A stretch of DNA of 64,000 bases from Ferruginibacter albus. GTDB lineage: Bacteria > Bacteroidota > Bacteroidia > Chitinophagales > Chitinophagaceae. The translations under genes and the position numbers were made by a program. Shown here one piece after another: positions 49,936 through 59,724 of the stretch (within the stretch, counting starts at the first letter, position 1; every line of letters starts with the position of its first letter). The stretch lies in the NCBI RefSeq assembly GCF_020042285.1, contig NZ_CP083388.1:1390001-1454000 (forward strand). The letters run 5' to 3'. The notes under the pieces are model-generated. The model was not told the origin of the DNA. It searched no databases and saw only the letters and a list, made by a program, of their open reading frames with translations.

Positions 49936-52473
49936 TCAGAATGGATAGTTTAGACCTACAGTAAAATTGAAATTTTCGTAACGCCACTTTTTATATTCGT
50001 CAGCGCCGTTGAATAAATTATTAAAGGTGACCTTAGGAAATTGTAATCCGTCATTTTCAGGTATATCGGGGCGTTTAAATCTAAAACCTAGATCACAACG
50101 AATTAAAAAATAATTGAAGTCAAATCGAAAACCAAGCCCGGCATCGCCTGCCAGCTGTTGCCATATCTTTTGAAAGTTAAGCGGAAACTGAACACTTTGC
50201 GTAATGTTATTAGTAGTTACCTGCACATCTTTTAGATCCCAGATATTCCCAACATCTACAAACGTGGCACCTTTTAATGTAAGTGTATTCGGAATTATTT
50301 GCCAAATGTTGAAACGGTATTCCCAGTTTGCTTCAAATTTTATATCTCCCGTCCTATCATTGAAAATAGTAGTGGAAGAATTAAAATCGGTTAACGGTTG
50401 CGCACCTAATCCCAATCCTCGTATTGGCCAACCTCGCATACTGTTGGCGCCCCCGCTATAATATTGTTTAAAGAAAGGAAGTGTTGAATCATTGGAAGAG
50501 AGCGGAATACCAACACCCGCATAAATATGCCAAACCCTGGAATGCTTTGCAATTGTTTTAGTATTGGTATATTCTATATCAGCTTTTACAAATTTTCTCA
50601 GGTATTGAGGAAATACAGGAAGGATATAGCTTAAAGGAAAAGATGATTCCAAATTGAATCTAAAATCATTCTTATTGTGCTTTATGATCTTTGAAGAAGC
50701 ATACCCATAAGCAGAACTTAATACTAAAGCGGTATTGAACGAATAACGCAGGTAGCTGAAAGCCGGTGAATCAAGCAATTGTTTAAACTGTGTTGATTGA
50801 TCATATAAGTGAGAAAATTCGATATTAAATATTTTAACGGTTTTTGTTCTGTTAGGATGTGCTTCGGACGACCAACTGCTACCAAATCCTAATCCAATGT
50901 TTTGAAGTCGGAAGAGGTCGATCCGGTCAATATATGATGCATTAAAATTGTAGAAAGTTTCTTCTGCTGCTAATTTTTTTGTGGGTGAAACGACTGAGAT
51001 CGGTTTCTTTTTTAAGAAAGGAAGTATGTTGGTCTTAAGTAAAGGAATTACTCTTGGATTGGTGATGGTATTGGAATATCCCAGCTCTGTTGAGTTTACA
51101 ACTTTTGAAACGGTAGATGAACCCACATTAAATTCCAAACCGGCGTGCACACTTTGTGTCATCTTAACGGCTTTATGACCGATATTCCTGTTTTGCAAAG
51201 AAGCATTGACCGATAATCCTAAAAGATTTCCGCTATTAATGGCGGTGGCAGCATTGGTATTACTGTTATAGGAATAACTGCCCTCTATATTGGTTTCAAA
51301 ACCATATTGCTTGGTAGGAAATAACTCAAAGATCACATCAAGGCTATCATTCTTTTTATTTTCTTTTATCTGTACAATCACACTTTGCCAAACTCCTGTC
51401 CTGGAAAAATCATTTAAGGTTTTAGCATAATTATCCTGGTTATAGGTGTCGCCTTTTTTAAAATGCATGTTGCGTATAATAAAACTCGGACTGAATTTTC
51501 TTCTGGAAGTAGTATCACGTCTTGAAGAAAAAGCCCTAAATAGCCAACTGCGTCTGTACACTTGTTTTGGATCGTGGTATTGAATAATATGCTTTTCCCT
51601 GGTGATCAACGTATCTAAAAAAACGGTTTTGCCCAGCGAATCACTGGCATGAAAATCAGGATAGATGAAAACATTATTGATGTAATATTTTTTTAAACGA
51701 TTACTATCTGCCAAAGGATTTAATACAATCGCCAGTTTAATAGTAGGATGTGCTCTCTTTTCTTTTGCTTCTTCAATAGCAGCAAGGTTTTCAAAAGGGT
51801 TATCCGATACATTGGTTAACGCAGGGATAGTGGTATCGCCAACTACCTTAATATCCTCTGTAGAAAATTTATAGTAACCATTGTTTCGGAAAGTGTCTAC
51901 CAGGCGGGCTATTTCACCTAATACATTGTCTTTGGTAATGATATCACCTTTTACTAAAAGCGATTTATCCATTGATCGTTGTGCTATTTTTTCCAGGTTG
52001 CTATCTGTAAGGTTATAGCTTATTGTATCTATTTTGGTAGGATTATTAGCTGTAACAGTATATGTTACCGATACCCGTTTTTGACCTTTTACTTTAGCGG
52101 TGTCTGCTTTAAAAGAATCTACTGCATTGTAATAGCCCACATGCATCATAGATACTTTAATATTTTTTGCAGATATGGCAGAATAATTACTGTCGTATGC
52201 CGGAGGATTATCTATATAATGTAAAACAAAGAATGCGTCTTTAACGGTTATTTTTGAACTGTCGTCTAACTGGGCATATAAACGTTGCTTTAGCGTGCTT
52301 CGTTCATCTTTATCAAATTGACCACCCTTAATTTCTATAGTGTTCTTGAATACAAAGGGTTTATCTTTTTGGTATTTTCGTGGAATATAACATGCAGAAA
52401 GTAATATGGAAATGAAAAAAATGCATTTCAAACAATTAAAAAAGCTCACTTTTCCGGGGTTAGTACTCGTCAT
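49936..52473 (-). CDS. tamL: TamL: TamA/Omp85-type outer-membrane lipoprotein
   Basis: 845 residues. Unlike TamA of Proteobacteria it begins with a lipoprotein signal (LLSACYIPRKYQ), which marks the Bacteroidota TamL variant. POTRA-like modules extend over about 40-390, then an Omp85 barrel with the signature GGANSMRGWPIRGLG (about 690-705) and a terminal strand FNFTVGLNYPF. It would help insert or export outer-membrane or surface lipoproteins with a TamB partner, which is not in this window. It is divergent, with an 18-bp gap, from an rRNA/tRNA methyltransferase gene. Confidence 0.9.
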   Translation of the reverse strand: MTSTNPGKVSFFNCLKCIFFISILLSACYIPRKYQKDKPFVFKNTIEIKGGQFDKDERSTLKQRLYAQLDDSSKITVKDAFFVLHYIDNPPAYDSNYSAISAKNIKVSMMHVGYYNAVDSFKADTAKVKGQKRVSVTYTVTANNPTKIDTISYNLTDSNLEKIAQRSMDKSLLVKGDIITKDNVLGEIARLVDTFRNNGYYKFSTEDIKVVGDTTIPALTNVSDNPFENLAAIEEAKEKRAHPTIKLAIVLNPLADSNRLKKYYINNVFIYPDFHASDSLGKTVFLDTLITREKHIIQYHDPKQVYRRSWLFRAFSSRRDTTSRRKFSPSFIIRNMHFKKGDTYNQDNYAKTLNDFSRTGVWQSVIVQIKENKKNDSLDVIFELFPTKQYGFETNIEGSYSYNSNTNAATAINSGNLLGLSVNASLQNRNIGHKAVKMTQSVHAGLEFNVGSSTVSKVVNSTELGYSNTITNPRVIPLLKTNILPFLKKKPISVVSPTKKLAAEETFYNFNASYIDRIDLFRLQNIGLGFGSSWSSEAHPNRTKTVKIFNIEFSHLYDQSTQFKQLLDSPAFSYLRYSFNTALVLSSAYGYASSKIIKHNKNDFRFNLESSFPLSYILPVFPQYLRKFVKADIEYTNTKTIAKHSRVWHIYAGVGIPLSSNDSTLPFFKQYYSGGANSMRGWPIRGLGLGAQPLTDFNSSTTIFNDRTGDIKFEANWEYRFNIWQIIPNTLTLKGATFVDVGNIWDLKDVQVTTNNITQSVQFPLNFQKIWQQLAGDAGLGFRFDFNYFLIRCDLGFRFKRPDIPENDGLQFPKVTFNNLFNGADEYKKWRYENFNFTVGLNYPF

Positions 52474-52491
52474 ATAAATTAAAAAACGCCA

Positions 52492-53226
52492 GTGTTTAGT
52501 AAATCACATATCAAATATATTCAAAGTTTACACCATAAAAAATTCAGAGATGAAGAAGGTGTTTTTATTGCAGAAGGAGAGAAGATCGTAAAAGAATTGT
52601 TATCGTCTAACCTTCATTGTAAAGAGATCGTTGCTTTACCCGAATGGTTTAATGCAAATGAAAAATTAGTATCCACGGTAACGGCTGTTCTGCATGAAGT
52701 AAAAGACTTTGAACTGGAAAAAATATCTGCTCTAAGCACCGCAAATCAGGTGCTGGCGATATTTGAAAAAAAAGTAGTTGAGGCTGTTACACTAACAGGA
52801 AAGATCACCCTTGTATTAGACGATATACAGGATCCCGGTAACATGGGAACCATAATCCGTATAGCAGATTGGTTTGGGATAACATCCATTATTTGTTCTA
52901 AAAATTCGGCTGATATATATAGCCCTAAAGTAATACAAAGTACCATGGGCAGTATCGCAAGAATAAATATTATGTATGATGATCTGCAAACATGGTTGCC
53001 GCAAAATAAAAAAGTAAAAGTGTATGCGGCAGCGTTAAACGGTAAGCCTGTTTCAACTTTAAAAGATACTGAAGAAGCGATCATTATAATTGGCAACGAA
53101 TCGAAAGGCATCAGCAATGAAGTAATGGAATTGGTGGATGAAAAAATAACGATCCCTCGTATTGGTAATGCAGAATCTCTCAATGCGGCTGTAGCAACGG
53201 GGATTATTTTGTCACATATTATCTGA
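52492..53226 (+). CDS. TrmH/SpoU-family RNA 2'-O-methyltransferase
   Basis: 244 residues from GTG 52492. N-terminal substrate-binding part ([26 protein letters not shown]), then the knotted SPOUT domain with [49 protein letters not shown] and [15 protein letters not shown], the three motifs of the family. It methylates a ribose of rRNA or tRNA; the exact site is not known. It overlaps the 3' end of the convergent permease gene by 8 bp. Confidence 0.9.
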   Translation: MFSKSHIKYIQSLHHKKFRDEEGVFIAEGEKIVKELLSSNLHCKEIVALPEWFNANEKLVSTVTAVLHEVKDFELEKISALSTANQVLAIFEKKVVEAVTLTGKITLVLDDIQDPGNMGTIIRIADWFGITSIICSKNSADIYSPKVIQSTMGSIARINIMYDDLQTWLPQNKKVKVYAAALNGKPVSTLKDTEEAIIIIGNESKGISNEVMELVDEKITIPRIGNAESLNAAVATGIILSHII

Positions 53227-54448
53227 ATTGAATTGCCTTAACCGGTTTTATTTTCTTAACCAATAATGTAGGAATGATCAATGTTGCAAAACAAATAAGC
53301 AACGTGACCGCATCGATCAATATTACCTGCCAGGCAATTACCTGCGCATGCGCTCTGTCCATGTAATAGGCTTCTTCATCCAGTTTAATAAAACCTGTTT
53401 TCTCCTGCAACCAACAAACACCGATCCCTAATAATGTTCCCATTACAATTCCTGTAATGGCGATTACAGTTGTATTGTATAAAAATATTTTCTGGATGGT
53501 CCAGTCTGTTGCACCAACAGCTTTTAAAATGCCTGTCATTCTTGTTCTTTCTAAAACAATAATTAATAAGCAGGTGATCAGGTTTACCGTTGCAACAATT
53601 ACCATGATGCTGATGAGAATTACCTTGGTCTTATTTTGTAAACCAAGCCAGTCAAAAATAGTAGGATTGATGTCTTTAATAGTTCTGCTGTACCAGCTTT
53701 GAGGCAACTGTTCATAAATGAACCGGTTCAAAGAATCAGTTTGACGGTAATCGTTTAAAAAAATCTCATATCCTGCAATTTCATCCGGTTGCCAGGCATT
53801 AAATCTTCTTATCAAACCAATATCACAAATGGCAAAACGCTTATCATATTCATCAATAGCCGTTTTATATATGCCGCATACTTTTGCTTTAGTAACAGAC
53901 TTGCTGCCGTTATCTCTTAAAAAGAAAACAAATACGCTGTCGTTCACTGCAGCTTTTAATTGATTGGCGGTGTATTCTGATAAGCAAATGTCGCGACTAA
54001 AGCCACTGTCATTTAATTGCGGCCAAGTGCCTTTCTGTAAAAAGGCTTGTAAGCGAAGCGAATCAAAACTTTTGTCGATCCCCTTAATTAAAATGCTTTC
54101 AATATCCGTTTGAAATTTTATGATGGCAGACTTGGTGGCATATCGTTCTACTGTTTTTACATCCGGCAGCTTGCGTAAAAAATCTTCAATACTGTCATTC
54201 TTTTTGATAGGAGACTCCTGCGCTAAATTTCCATTAAGATCCACGTTTTGCTGTACACGTATATGTCCCCAAAAGCTAAAAACCTTATCGCTTATTATTT
54301 TTTGAAAGCCATTTGCAAAGCTGGACGTAATGATCATAATAGCTACGCTGATAGCTGTTGCGCCGGTAGCTAAGCGTATAATGAAACGGGAAAAACTTCG
54401 TTGCCGGTTGAATGCTATGCGTTTTGCTATAAATGCCGATATGTTCAA
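53219..54448 (-). CDS. FtsX-like ABC transporter permease (LolC/E-type)
   Basis: 409 residues. One membrane helix near the N-terminus (about 25-50), a periplasmic MacB-like domain of about 220 residues, then three helices (about 278-300, 322-345 and 372-395), the FtsX/LolE layout. [14 protein letters not shown] is typical of LolC/E-like periplasmic domains. It probably moves lipoproteins or lipids out of the inner membrane with an ATPase encoded elsewhere. ATPase and partner are not in the neighbourhood. Confidence 0.85.
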   Translation of the reverse strand: MNISAFIAKRIAFNRQRSFSRFIIRLATGATAISVAIMIITSSFANGFQKIISDKVFSFWGHIRVQQNVDLNGNLAQESPIKKNDSIEDFLRKLPDVKTVERYATKSAIIKFQTDIESILIKGIDKSFDSLRLQAFLQKGTWPQLNDSGFSRDICLSEYTANQLKAAVNDSVFVFFLRDNGSKSVTKAKVCGIYKTAIDEYDKRFAICDIGLIRRFNAWQPDEIAGYEIFLNDYRQTDSLNRFIYEQLPQSWYSRTIKDINPTIFDWLGLQNKTKVILISIMVIVATVNLITCLLIIVLERTRMTGILKAVGATDWTIQKIFLYNTTVIAITGIVMGTLLGIGVCWLQEKTGFIKLDEEAYYMDRAHAQVIAWQVILIDAVTLLICFATLIIPTLLVKKIKPVKAIQFR

Positions 54449-54522
54449 TTGCGCCTCTTTTGAGAATAGAAATTAAGTTATCTTGTACCTGATTTCAAAA
54501 CTAAATCTTTTATTACAATTCG

Positions 54523-55821
54523 ATGCTTCGATTATTAATTGCCGTGAAAAGATATTCTTTTATATTACTTGCATGTATTGCATTCAATAGCTTTTCGCAA
54601 AATCAACCCGATTCAATTTATCAAAACAATATTCGTTCAGTACGTTTTCATAGTTATAATAATCAATTAACAATACCCATTCTTAATTTGAACAGCGGCG
54701 ATCGATTGGAATTGCATTTTGATGATATGGATGCGGATGTGAAAAGTTATTATTACACCTACCAGCTGTGCGATTATGATTGGAATGAAGTGGATATAAG
54801 CCCGTTTGATTATATAAAAGGGTTTACACAAATGCGCATTTCTACTTATCGTTATTCATCACTTTCCTATACCAAATACACACATTACCAGGCAGTGTTG
54901 CCCGAAGCAAATTCAGGTCCCAGCCGTTCAGGAAATTATATTTTAAAAGTTTTTTTAGATGGCGATGTGTCTAAATTGGTTTTTACAAGACGCCTGCTGG
55001 TGGTTGATCCTAAAGCATCCATAGCAGCACAGGTAGTAATACCATTCAGCCCAAAATATTATCAAACGCATCAGCGTATAAAATTTAATGTAAATGTGGC
55101 TGCGTTAAATTCTTTTAGTGCAGGGCAGCAGGTAAAGGCAGTAGTGCTGCAGAATTATCGTTGGGATAATGCGCAGGGAAATGTGTTGCCGACATTTGTA
55201 CGTGGTAGTATGTTGGAGTATAATTCGGAAGATAATTTTGTTTTTCCTGCAGGAAAAGAATGGCGTTGGTTGGATCTGCGAAGTGTACGTTTGCAAAGTG
55301 AGCGTATGGATAGCCTGCATATTACCAAAACAACCTACGATGCGTATTTGAAGCCAGACCTGGATCGTTCTGCTCAGCGTTATTATTATTACTATGACCT
55401 GAACGGATTGTATAGTATCGAAACATATGAGTCTATTAATCCCTACTGGCAGGCAGATTATGCAACAGTTCATTTTAGATTTGTACCTCCGGGAAATGTG
55501 CCGTACGATGATAAGGATGTGTATTTATATGGGCAGTTGAATGATTATAAATTGAATGATGCTACTAAAATGAAATTCAACGAGGTTACGAAAGAGTATG
55601 AAATAAATGAATTCTTAAAACAGGGATATTACAGTTACGGATACCTGTTAGTAAATAAAAAAGACCCTTCACAAACTTCAATGCCCGATGGTAATTATAT
55701 GGAAACGGAAAATGTGTACACCGTATTGATCTACTATCGTTCTTTTTCTGACCAGGCAGATCAATTGATCGGTATTGCTACTATCGATTCCCGTACAGAT
55801 AAACCTAATACAAGCTTTTAA
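54523..55821 (+). CDS. T9SS plug protein (DUF5103)
   Basis: 432 residues, signal peptide about 1-26 (ends SFSQ). The family begins with IYQNNIRSVRFHSYNNQLTIPILNLNSGDRLELHFDDMDAD-type sequence (seen here from residue 32), then SYYYTYQLCDYDW and YIKGFTQMRIS. DUF5103 is the 'Plug' that closes the periplasmic side of the SprA translocon in Flavobacterium johnsoniae. Its presence shows a T9SS in this organism and fits the sorting domain of the giant protein at 19573-27540. Confidence 0.85.
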   Translation: MLRLLIAVKRYSFILLACIAFNSFSQNQPDSIYQNNIRSVRFHSYNNQLTIPILNLNSGDRLELHFDDMDADVKSYYYTYQLCDYDWNEVDISPFDYIKGFTQMRISTYRYSSLSYTKYTHYQAVLPEANSGPSRSGNYILKVFLDGDVSKLVFTRRLLVVDPKASIAAQVVIPFSPKYYQTHQRIKFNVNVAALNSFSAGQQVKAVVLQNYRWDNAQGNVLPTFVRGSMLEYNSEDNFVFPAGKEWRWLDLRSVRLQSERMDSLHITKTTYDAYLKPDLDRSAQRYYYYYDLNGLYSIETYESINPYWQADYATVHFRFVPPGNVPYDDKDVYLYGQLNDYKLNDATKMKFNEVTKEYEINEFLKQGYYSYGYLLVNKKDPSQTSMPDGNYMETENVYTVLIYYRSFSDQADQLIGIATIDSRTDKPNTSF

Positions 55822-55838
55822 AATAATAACTAACGTTG

Positions 55839-56822
55839 ATGAATAACCTTACTATAAACTGGGGAATCATTGGTTGTGGTGATGTTACGGAAGTAAAAAG
55901 CGGGCCGGCTTTTAATAAAGTTCCCGATTCAAAGTTAATAGCGGTGATGCGCAGGGATGCTGCCAAAGCAGCAGATTATGCCAAACGCCATAATGTTCCC
56001 AAATGGTATAGCAACGCCGATGAATTGATCAATGATGCTGAGATAAATGCGATATACATTGCAACGCCTCCGGCTTTTCATGAAGAATATACCATTAAAG
56101 CATTGCTGGCAGGCAAACATGTATATGTAGAAAAACCTGTTGCTACTTCTGTTGCCGCTTGTTTGAATATGATAACCGCAGAAGCCGTGTCAAACGCTAA
56201 AGTAGCCGTGGCTCATTATCGCCGTGCCTTACCCATGTTTTTAAAGATCAAAGAATTAATTAATAACAATACAATTGGCAAAATAAAGTTGATACAGTTG
56301 AGCATGTTGCAGCCGCATCAATCCAACATTATTGCCAGGACAGAAGATTTTTGGCGGGTAGATCCTGCTATTGCCGGTGCAGGTTTGTTTTACGATCTGG
56401 CACCGCATCAGCTGGATATTATAAAATTTATTTTCGGTGACCCGGTTAGTTATACCGGCATAGCAGTAAACAACGCCAAACTATATTCCGCAGAAGATAC
56501 CGTGATCGGCTATATGCAACTGGAAGATGATATTGCCTTTACAGGTAACTGGTGCTTTACGGTTGCAGAAAGCGCCCGCAAAGATGAATGTGTGATCATC
56601 GGTGAAAAAGGAAGCATTAGCTTTCCATTCTTTGGCAATACAATCCAGCTAATAAATGGAGAGGGAAAACAGGACATTTCATTTCAACATCCTGCACATA
56701 TTCAGCAACCCATGATCGAAAGGGTAGTACAATACTTTTTAGGTAAGGACGAAAACCCCTGCACCTTGCAGGAAGCATTGGTAAGTTTGGAAGTAATGGA
56801 AAAATTCAAGCAACTGCAATAA
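55839..56822 (+). CDS. Gfo/Idh/MocA-family oxidoreductase
   Basis: 327 residues from ATG 55839. N-terminal Rossmann domain with WGIIGCGDVTEVKSGPA; then AIYIATPPAFHEEYTIKALLAGKHVYVEKPVATS with the conserved EKP Lys, and the C-terminal domain with GAGLFYDLAPHQLDII (catalytic region D...H). It oxidises or reduces a sugar or inositol-like substrate with NAD(P). It follows the plug gene by 17 bp and may be read through from it. Confidence 0.9.
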   Translation: MNNLTINWGIIGCGDVTEVKSGPAFNKVPDSKLIAVMRRDAAKAADYAKRHNVPKWYSNADELINDAEINAIYIATPPAFHEEYTIKALLAGKHVYVEKPVATSVAACLNMITAEAVSNAKVAVAHYRRALPMFLKIKELINNNTIGKIKLIQLSMLQPHQSNIIARTEDFWRVDPAIAGAGLFYDLAPHQLDIIKFIFGDPVSYTGIAVNNAKLYSAEDTVIGYMQLEDDIAFTGNWCFTVAESARKDECVIIGEKGSISFPFFGNTIQLINGEGKQDISFQHPAHIQQPMIERVVQYFLGKDENPCTLQEALVSLEVMEKFKQLQ

Positions 56823-56861
56823 GCTTTCTCACAGTATTCAATTCTTGTCGCCAATAATGTA

Positions 56862-56888
56862 GTGTCAGTCTGAGCTTGTCGAAGACGG
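56862..56888. repeat. Dispersed repeat of the TGAGCTTGTCGAAG type
   Basis: GTGTCAGTCTGAGCTTGTCG (56862-56881) continues with AAGAC; the core TGAGCTTGTCGAAG is a widespread extragenic motif in bacteria, often as a palindromic REP, as far as I remember. A related, degenerate TTTCGCCAAGCTCAAGC lies 50 bp on. It sits between two convergent genes. Confidence 0.55.
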
Positions 56889-56976
56889 CCGGTTGATTAA
56901 TAACAAGCCATGCACTCTTAATTAGGCTGCTTTCGCCAAGCTCAAGCTAACAGCTTTTAATTCCCTCTATAAATAA

Positions 56977-57010
56977 AGAGTTGTTGATCATACGATCAAC
57001 AACTCTTCAA
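56977..57010. terminator. Hairpin terminator between convergent genes
   Basis: Arms AGAGTTGTTGATC (56977-56989) and GATCAACAACTCT (56994-57006), loop ATAC. T-rich tails on both sides (TTCAAT on plus, TTTATTTATAG on minus). It probably ends the AHSA1/VOC operon on the minus strand. Confidence 0.75.
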
Positions 57011-57026
57011 TAGTATTAGGCCTTTA

Positions 57027-57986
57027 CTACGAGTTAATATGATTCACCATCCAGTTAATGCCATACTTATCTGTAAATTCACCAAAGTAAGAACCAAAGA
57101 ACATGTCCTGCAAAGGCATAGTAACAGTACCACCTGCCGATAATTCATCAAAGATGCGTTTGGTCTCTTCCCTTGTTTCAGGTTCCAGGCAAATATGCAT
57201 GTTGTTACCATTCGTTAATGTAAAGCCCATTTCCTTCGGTGCATCAGTAGCCATTAAAACATGACCACCCAATGTAGGCAACTGCGCATGCAATACCATC
57301 TTCTTTACACTCTCTGCAATAGGCGGATGTCCTGCCTGTTCAGGAATTTCGCCAAAGCGCTTAATACCTCCGCCAATAAATTCTGTTTTAAAAACAGACT
57401 TGTAAAAGTTCAATGCTTCTTCTGTATTGCCGGGAAAATTTAAATAAGTAGTAACTCTTGCTTTGCTGCTTGTTTTCATATCTTTTCTTAATTTGAATTG
57501 TGCTTCTATGAATTGATCCAGGTTGCCCAATGCAGCAGTAAAGCCTGCTTCGAAGCCCATCTCAACAATCGTTGCCAGGTCTTTTTCATTGCTGAAGCGG
57601 ATGTCTACCAATACTTTTGTTCCTGCTGCTGTTTCGGTAAAGCTATTCTTCCATGTCATGGTAGGAAAGGCGGTATTCTTTTCACCGTTCTCATCGCAGA
57701 AATAATTATATACTTCAAAGCTTTTCAGGTTGTCTATTGTAATAAAATCAATCTTGCACCAATGACGCTCACCGTTTGGTCCTGCCATTACATACAGCCA
57801 GTAGCCACCTTCTTTAAATGTTAAGCTCTTTGTTTCGGTATGCCAGGGGCGGGGTGCCCACCACTGATCCAGCAATTCGTTTTCTGTCCATGCACGCCAT
57901 ACATCCGTAAGCGGTGCATCAAATGTTCTTTCAACAACAATGCGTTTGTTCGGCAGGTCTTTTGTGAACTGTGTTTTATTTTCCAT
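57027..57986 (-). CDS. AHSA1 (SRPBCC) - VOC/PhnB fusion protein
   Basis: 319 residues. Residues 1-155 are an AHSA1-type START-like domain ([35 protein letters not shown]-like [10 protein letters not shown]). Residues 165-319 are a PhnB-like VOC domain ([52 protein letters not shown]). The two families are normally separate neighbouring genes; here a Met near residue 168 (RKDMKTSSK) may be the old VOC start. The function is unproven. The gene overlaps the upstream ArsR gene by 11 bp and is thus translationally coupled to it. Confidence 0.8.
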   Translation of the reverse strand: MENKTQFTKDLPNKRIVVERTFDAPLTDVWRAWTENELLDQWWAPRPWHTETKSLTFKEGGYWLYVMAGPNGERHWCKIDFITIDNLKSFEVYNYFCDENGEKNTAFPTMTWKNSFTETAAGTKVLVDIRFSNEKDLATIVEMGFEAGFTAALGNLDQFIEAQFKLRKDMKTSSKARVTTYLNFPGNTEEALNFYKSVFKTEFIGGGIKRFGEIPEQAGHPPIAESVKKMVLHAQLPTLGGHVLMATDAPKEMGFTLTNGNNMHICLEPETREETKRIFDELSAGGTVTMPLQDMFFGSYFGEFTDKYGINWMVNHINS

Positions 57987-58302
57987 TTTTTGATGTTTTT
58001 ATCTGTTTTAATACGTTGTCTAACTTGTTAAAGCGTTCTTCCCATAAGCGTTGGAAAGGTTCCAGCCAGTCTGCTATCTCTTTCATTTTTTTAGGATTAA
58101 AGTGGTAATAAATTTCTCTGCCCGATTGCTCCTGCTTCACCAGCTGGCATTCCACCAGTATCTTAATATGCTTTGAGACCGCCTGCCGGCTTGAATGAAA
58201 ATGTTCTGCCATGGCATTCGGTGTCATTGCCTGTAAAGCGATCAGGCTTAATATGGCCCGCCGCGTTGGGTCGGCAATAGCCTGGAATACATCTCTTCTC
58301 AT
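57976..58302 (-). CDS. ArsR-family transcriptional regulator
   Basis: 108 residues. Winged helix domain: [44 protein letters not shown], then the wing [14 protein letters not shown]. There is no metal-binding Cys pair, as in the 'metal-free' ArsR regulators linked to AHSA1/SRPBCC genes. The promoter just upstream carries two 16-bp palindromes, so autoregulation together with the downstream fusion gene is likely. Confidence 0.9.
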   Translation of the reverse strand: MRRDVFQAIADPTRRAILSLIALQAMTPNAMAEHFHSSRQAVSKHIKILVECQLVKQEQSGREIYYHFNPKKMKEIADWLEPFQRLWEERFNKLDNVLKQIKTSKNGK

Positions 58303-58321
58303 ATTGGATCGATTTTAATTA

Positions 58322-58368
58322 GCAACTAATTGGTTGCAAATATAAGTGCAACTATTTGGTTGCGCAAA
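58322..58368 (-). promoter_or_regulatory. Promoter with two ArsR operators
   Basis: On the minus strand TTTG (58368-58365), a 20-base spacer and TATATTTG (58344-58337) form a perfect -33/-7 promoter. Two near-identical palindromes, GCAACTAATTGGTTGC (58322-58337) and GCAACTATTTGGTTGC (58348-58363), flank the -7 box, with the second inside the spacer. Their centres are 26 bp apart. ArsR binding would block RNA polymerase directly. Confidence 0.8.
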
Positions 58369-58449
58369 TTTTTGGAGAACTATTTTCTAGAATAAGTATA
58401 TAATATTTAATAGCGTACTGCAAAATGTATAAACAAACCTATACTGTGA

Positions 58450-59090
58450 GCCGTTGTTGAGCGTCCCGCCAACAACCGAAGTCATCGCTGGCTTTGTTCT
58501 ATGTAATAAATAAGCTTAACCTGCATAATTTGAAAGTATATTAAATACATCTACTCCGGTTTCATAAAATCGGTAAGAAGAATATAAATATTCTTCAGGA
58601 TGAATGCATAAGCCTGCTTTAACAGGGTTATAGTGTAAGTAATTCAACTTTTGAATAAACACATCATGTGTGTAAAGATCAATTCCCAATGCTTCTCTTT
58701 CCCAAAATTGATATGCCCTGTCTTTTGTTTTTACTTTAAATGAATTTAAAAAAGAGGGGCTTTCTTTCTGCAGTTTTAATTGTATTTGATGTGCAGTATA
58801 GGATAAAAGACTATGCTGAATATCAGTAGGAGTGAAATTGTTTAAAGACTGCCAAATAAGATGAATGTGATTTGACATGATTACAAATGCAAATAATCTC
58901 ATTCTTTTATTAATTGAAAGAAATTGAAGACTATCTATAATTATTTTTTTGTACGCATCTTGCTGTAGCAGCGGCTTCCATTCTAATATAGTGGCAGTAA
59001 AAAATTGAGGATGATATTTCGGATAATTGTCTTTCATGATCAAATGACGACTTGTTCACTTCGGCTGTTGGCGAGACGCACAACAGCGGC
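58450..59090 (-). mobile_element. RAYT-B unit with covarying hairpin ends
   Basis: Left end 58450-58482 and right end 59058-59090 are inverted repeats matching at 29 of 33 bases. Each contains a 7-bp hairpin around a 10-base loop: GTTGTTG/CAACAAC on the left and GCTGTTG/CAACAGC on the right. The T-A pair has become C-G in a compensatory way. It encloses one transposase gene that differs from the RAYT units in the first 9 kb. Confidence 0.8.
58516..59043 (-). CDS. REP-associated tyrosine transposase, second type
   Basis: 175 residues (start ATG 59043; ATG 59037 is two codons in). FFTATILEWKPLL, the HUH motif in MSNHIHLIW, LLSYTAHQIQLKLQ, DLYTHDVFIQKLNYLHYNPVKAGLC are seen; the catalytic Tyr candidate lies in LYTHDVF or NYLHYNPV. 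Identity to the RAYT at 5626 is low, so this is a different lineage. The surrounding hairpins are its probable REP partners. It is a single copy here. Confidence 0.85.
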   Translation of the reverse strand: MIMKDNYPKYHPQFFTATILEWKPLLQQDAYKKIIIDSLQFLSINKRMRLFAFVIMSNHIHLIWQSLNNFTPTDIQHSLLSYTAHQIQLKLQKESPSFLNSFKVKTKDRAYQFWEREALGIDLYTHDVFIQKLNYLHYNPVKAGLCIHPEEYLYSSYRFYETGVDVFNILSNYAG

Positions 59091-59223
59091 GTTTAGATAG
59101 GTTGAAGTTTTGATTTTGTAAAAGTGTTTATATCAACATAAACAAGAGTTTTTACATCTTCTATTAATAAAGAAATTTAATCTTCAATAGTTACAATATA
59201 ATACAAAGCACTATTATAAAGTG

Positions 59224-59252
59224 AAACAGTCCGGCTCTCACCGGACTGTTTT
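59224..59252. terminator. Hairpin terminator
   Basis: Arms AAACAGTCCGG (59224-59234) and CCGGACTGTTT (59241-59251), loop CTCTCA, tails TTTC on plus and TTTCACTTTA on minus. It follows the stop of the minus-strand gene at 59269 by 17 bp. Confidence 0.8.
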
Positions 59253-59268
59253 CATTCAACAACAATCA

Positions 59269-59652
59269 TTACTCTTTAGGCTTTTTAGCTTTCGGTATTT
59301 TCGGTGTATCGTCTACCACCAAGCCATAATCCCCCAGCTTTTTAGGATTCTTTGCGTACACGCCTTTTAAAACACTGCCGCTGTTTTTTACAATACCTGA
59401 TATCTCAGGAAATGCAAGATCACGGGCTTTGTACAGTTCTTCTGCTTTTTTTGCCAACCGTTCTGCTTCTTCATGATTGCTGATACAGCCGGCAATAGTT
59501 GGTCCTGTAACAGACCAATCATAATCTTGTAATACACTTAAGGGAGAGCTGTTGCCGTCGGCAAGGTGTTTTTCATACATTTTTTTAGCAAGTGCTAACA
59601 TGTCGGCTGCGTTACGCGGATAAACGATGCGACCTTTTGTCCTTGTACTCAT
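59269..59652 (-). CDS. Conserved hypothetical cytoplasmic protein
   Basis: 127 residues from ATG 59652. An ATG at 59724 would add 24 residues and sits directly on the stop of the repeat ORF upstream. Helical, charged, with STRTKGRIVYPRNAADMLALAKKMY at the start (first part quoted as STRTKGRIVYPRNAADM) and a Lys/Pro-rich end. I know similar sequences only as hypothetical proteins of Bacteroidota. No function can be given. Confidence 0.65.
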   Translation of the reverse strand: MSTRTKGRIVYPRNAADMLALAKKMYEKHLADGNSSPLSVLQDYDWSVTGPTIAGCISNHEEAERLAKKAEELYKARDLAFPEISGIVKNSGSVLKGVYAKNPKKLGDYGLVVDDTPKIPKAKKPKE

Positions 59653-59724
59653 ACATTTTCTTTTTAGGATGGAAAAAATTATTTGAGAGTATGAATGTTT
59701 TGATAAGAAAAAGGTTGTATCCAT

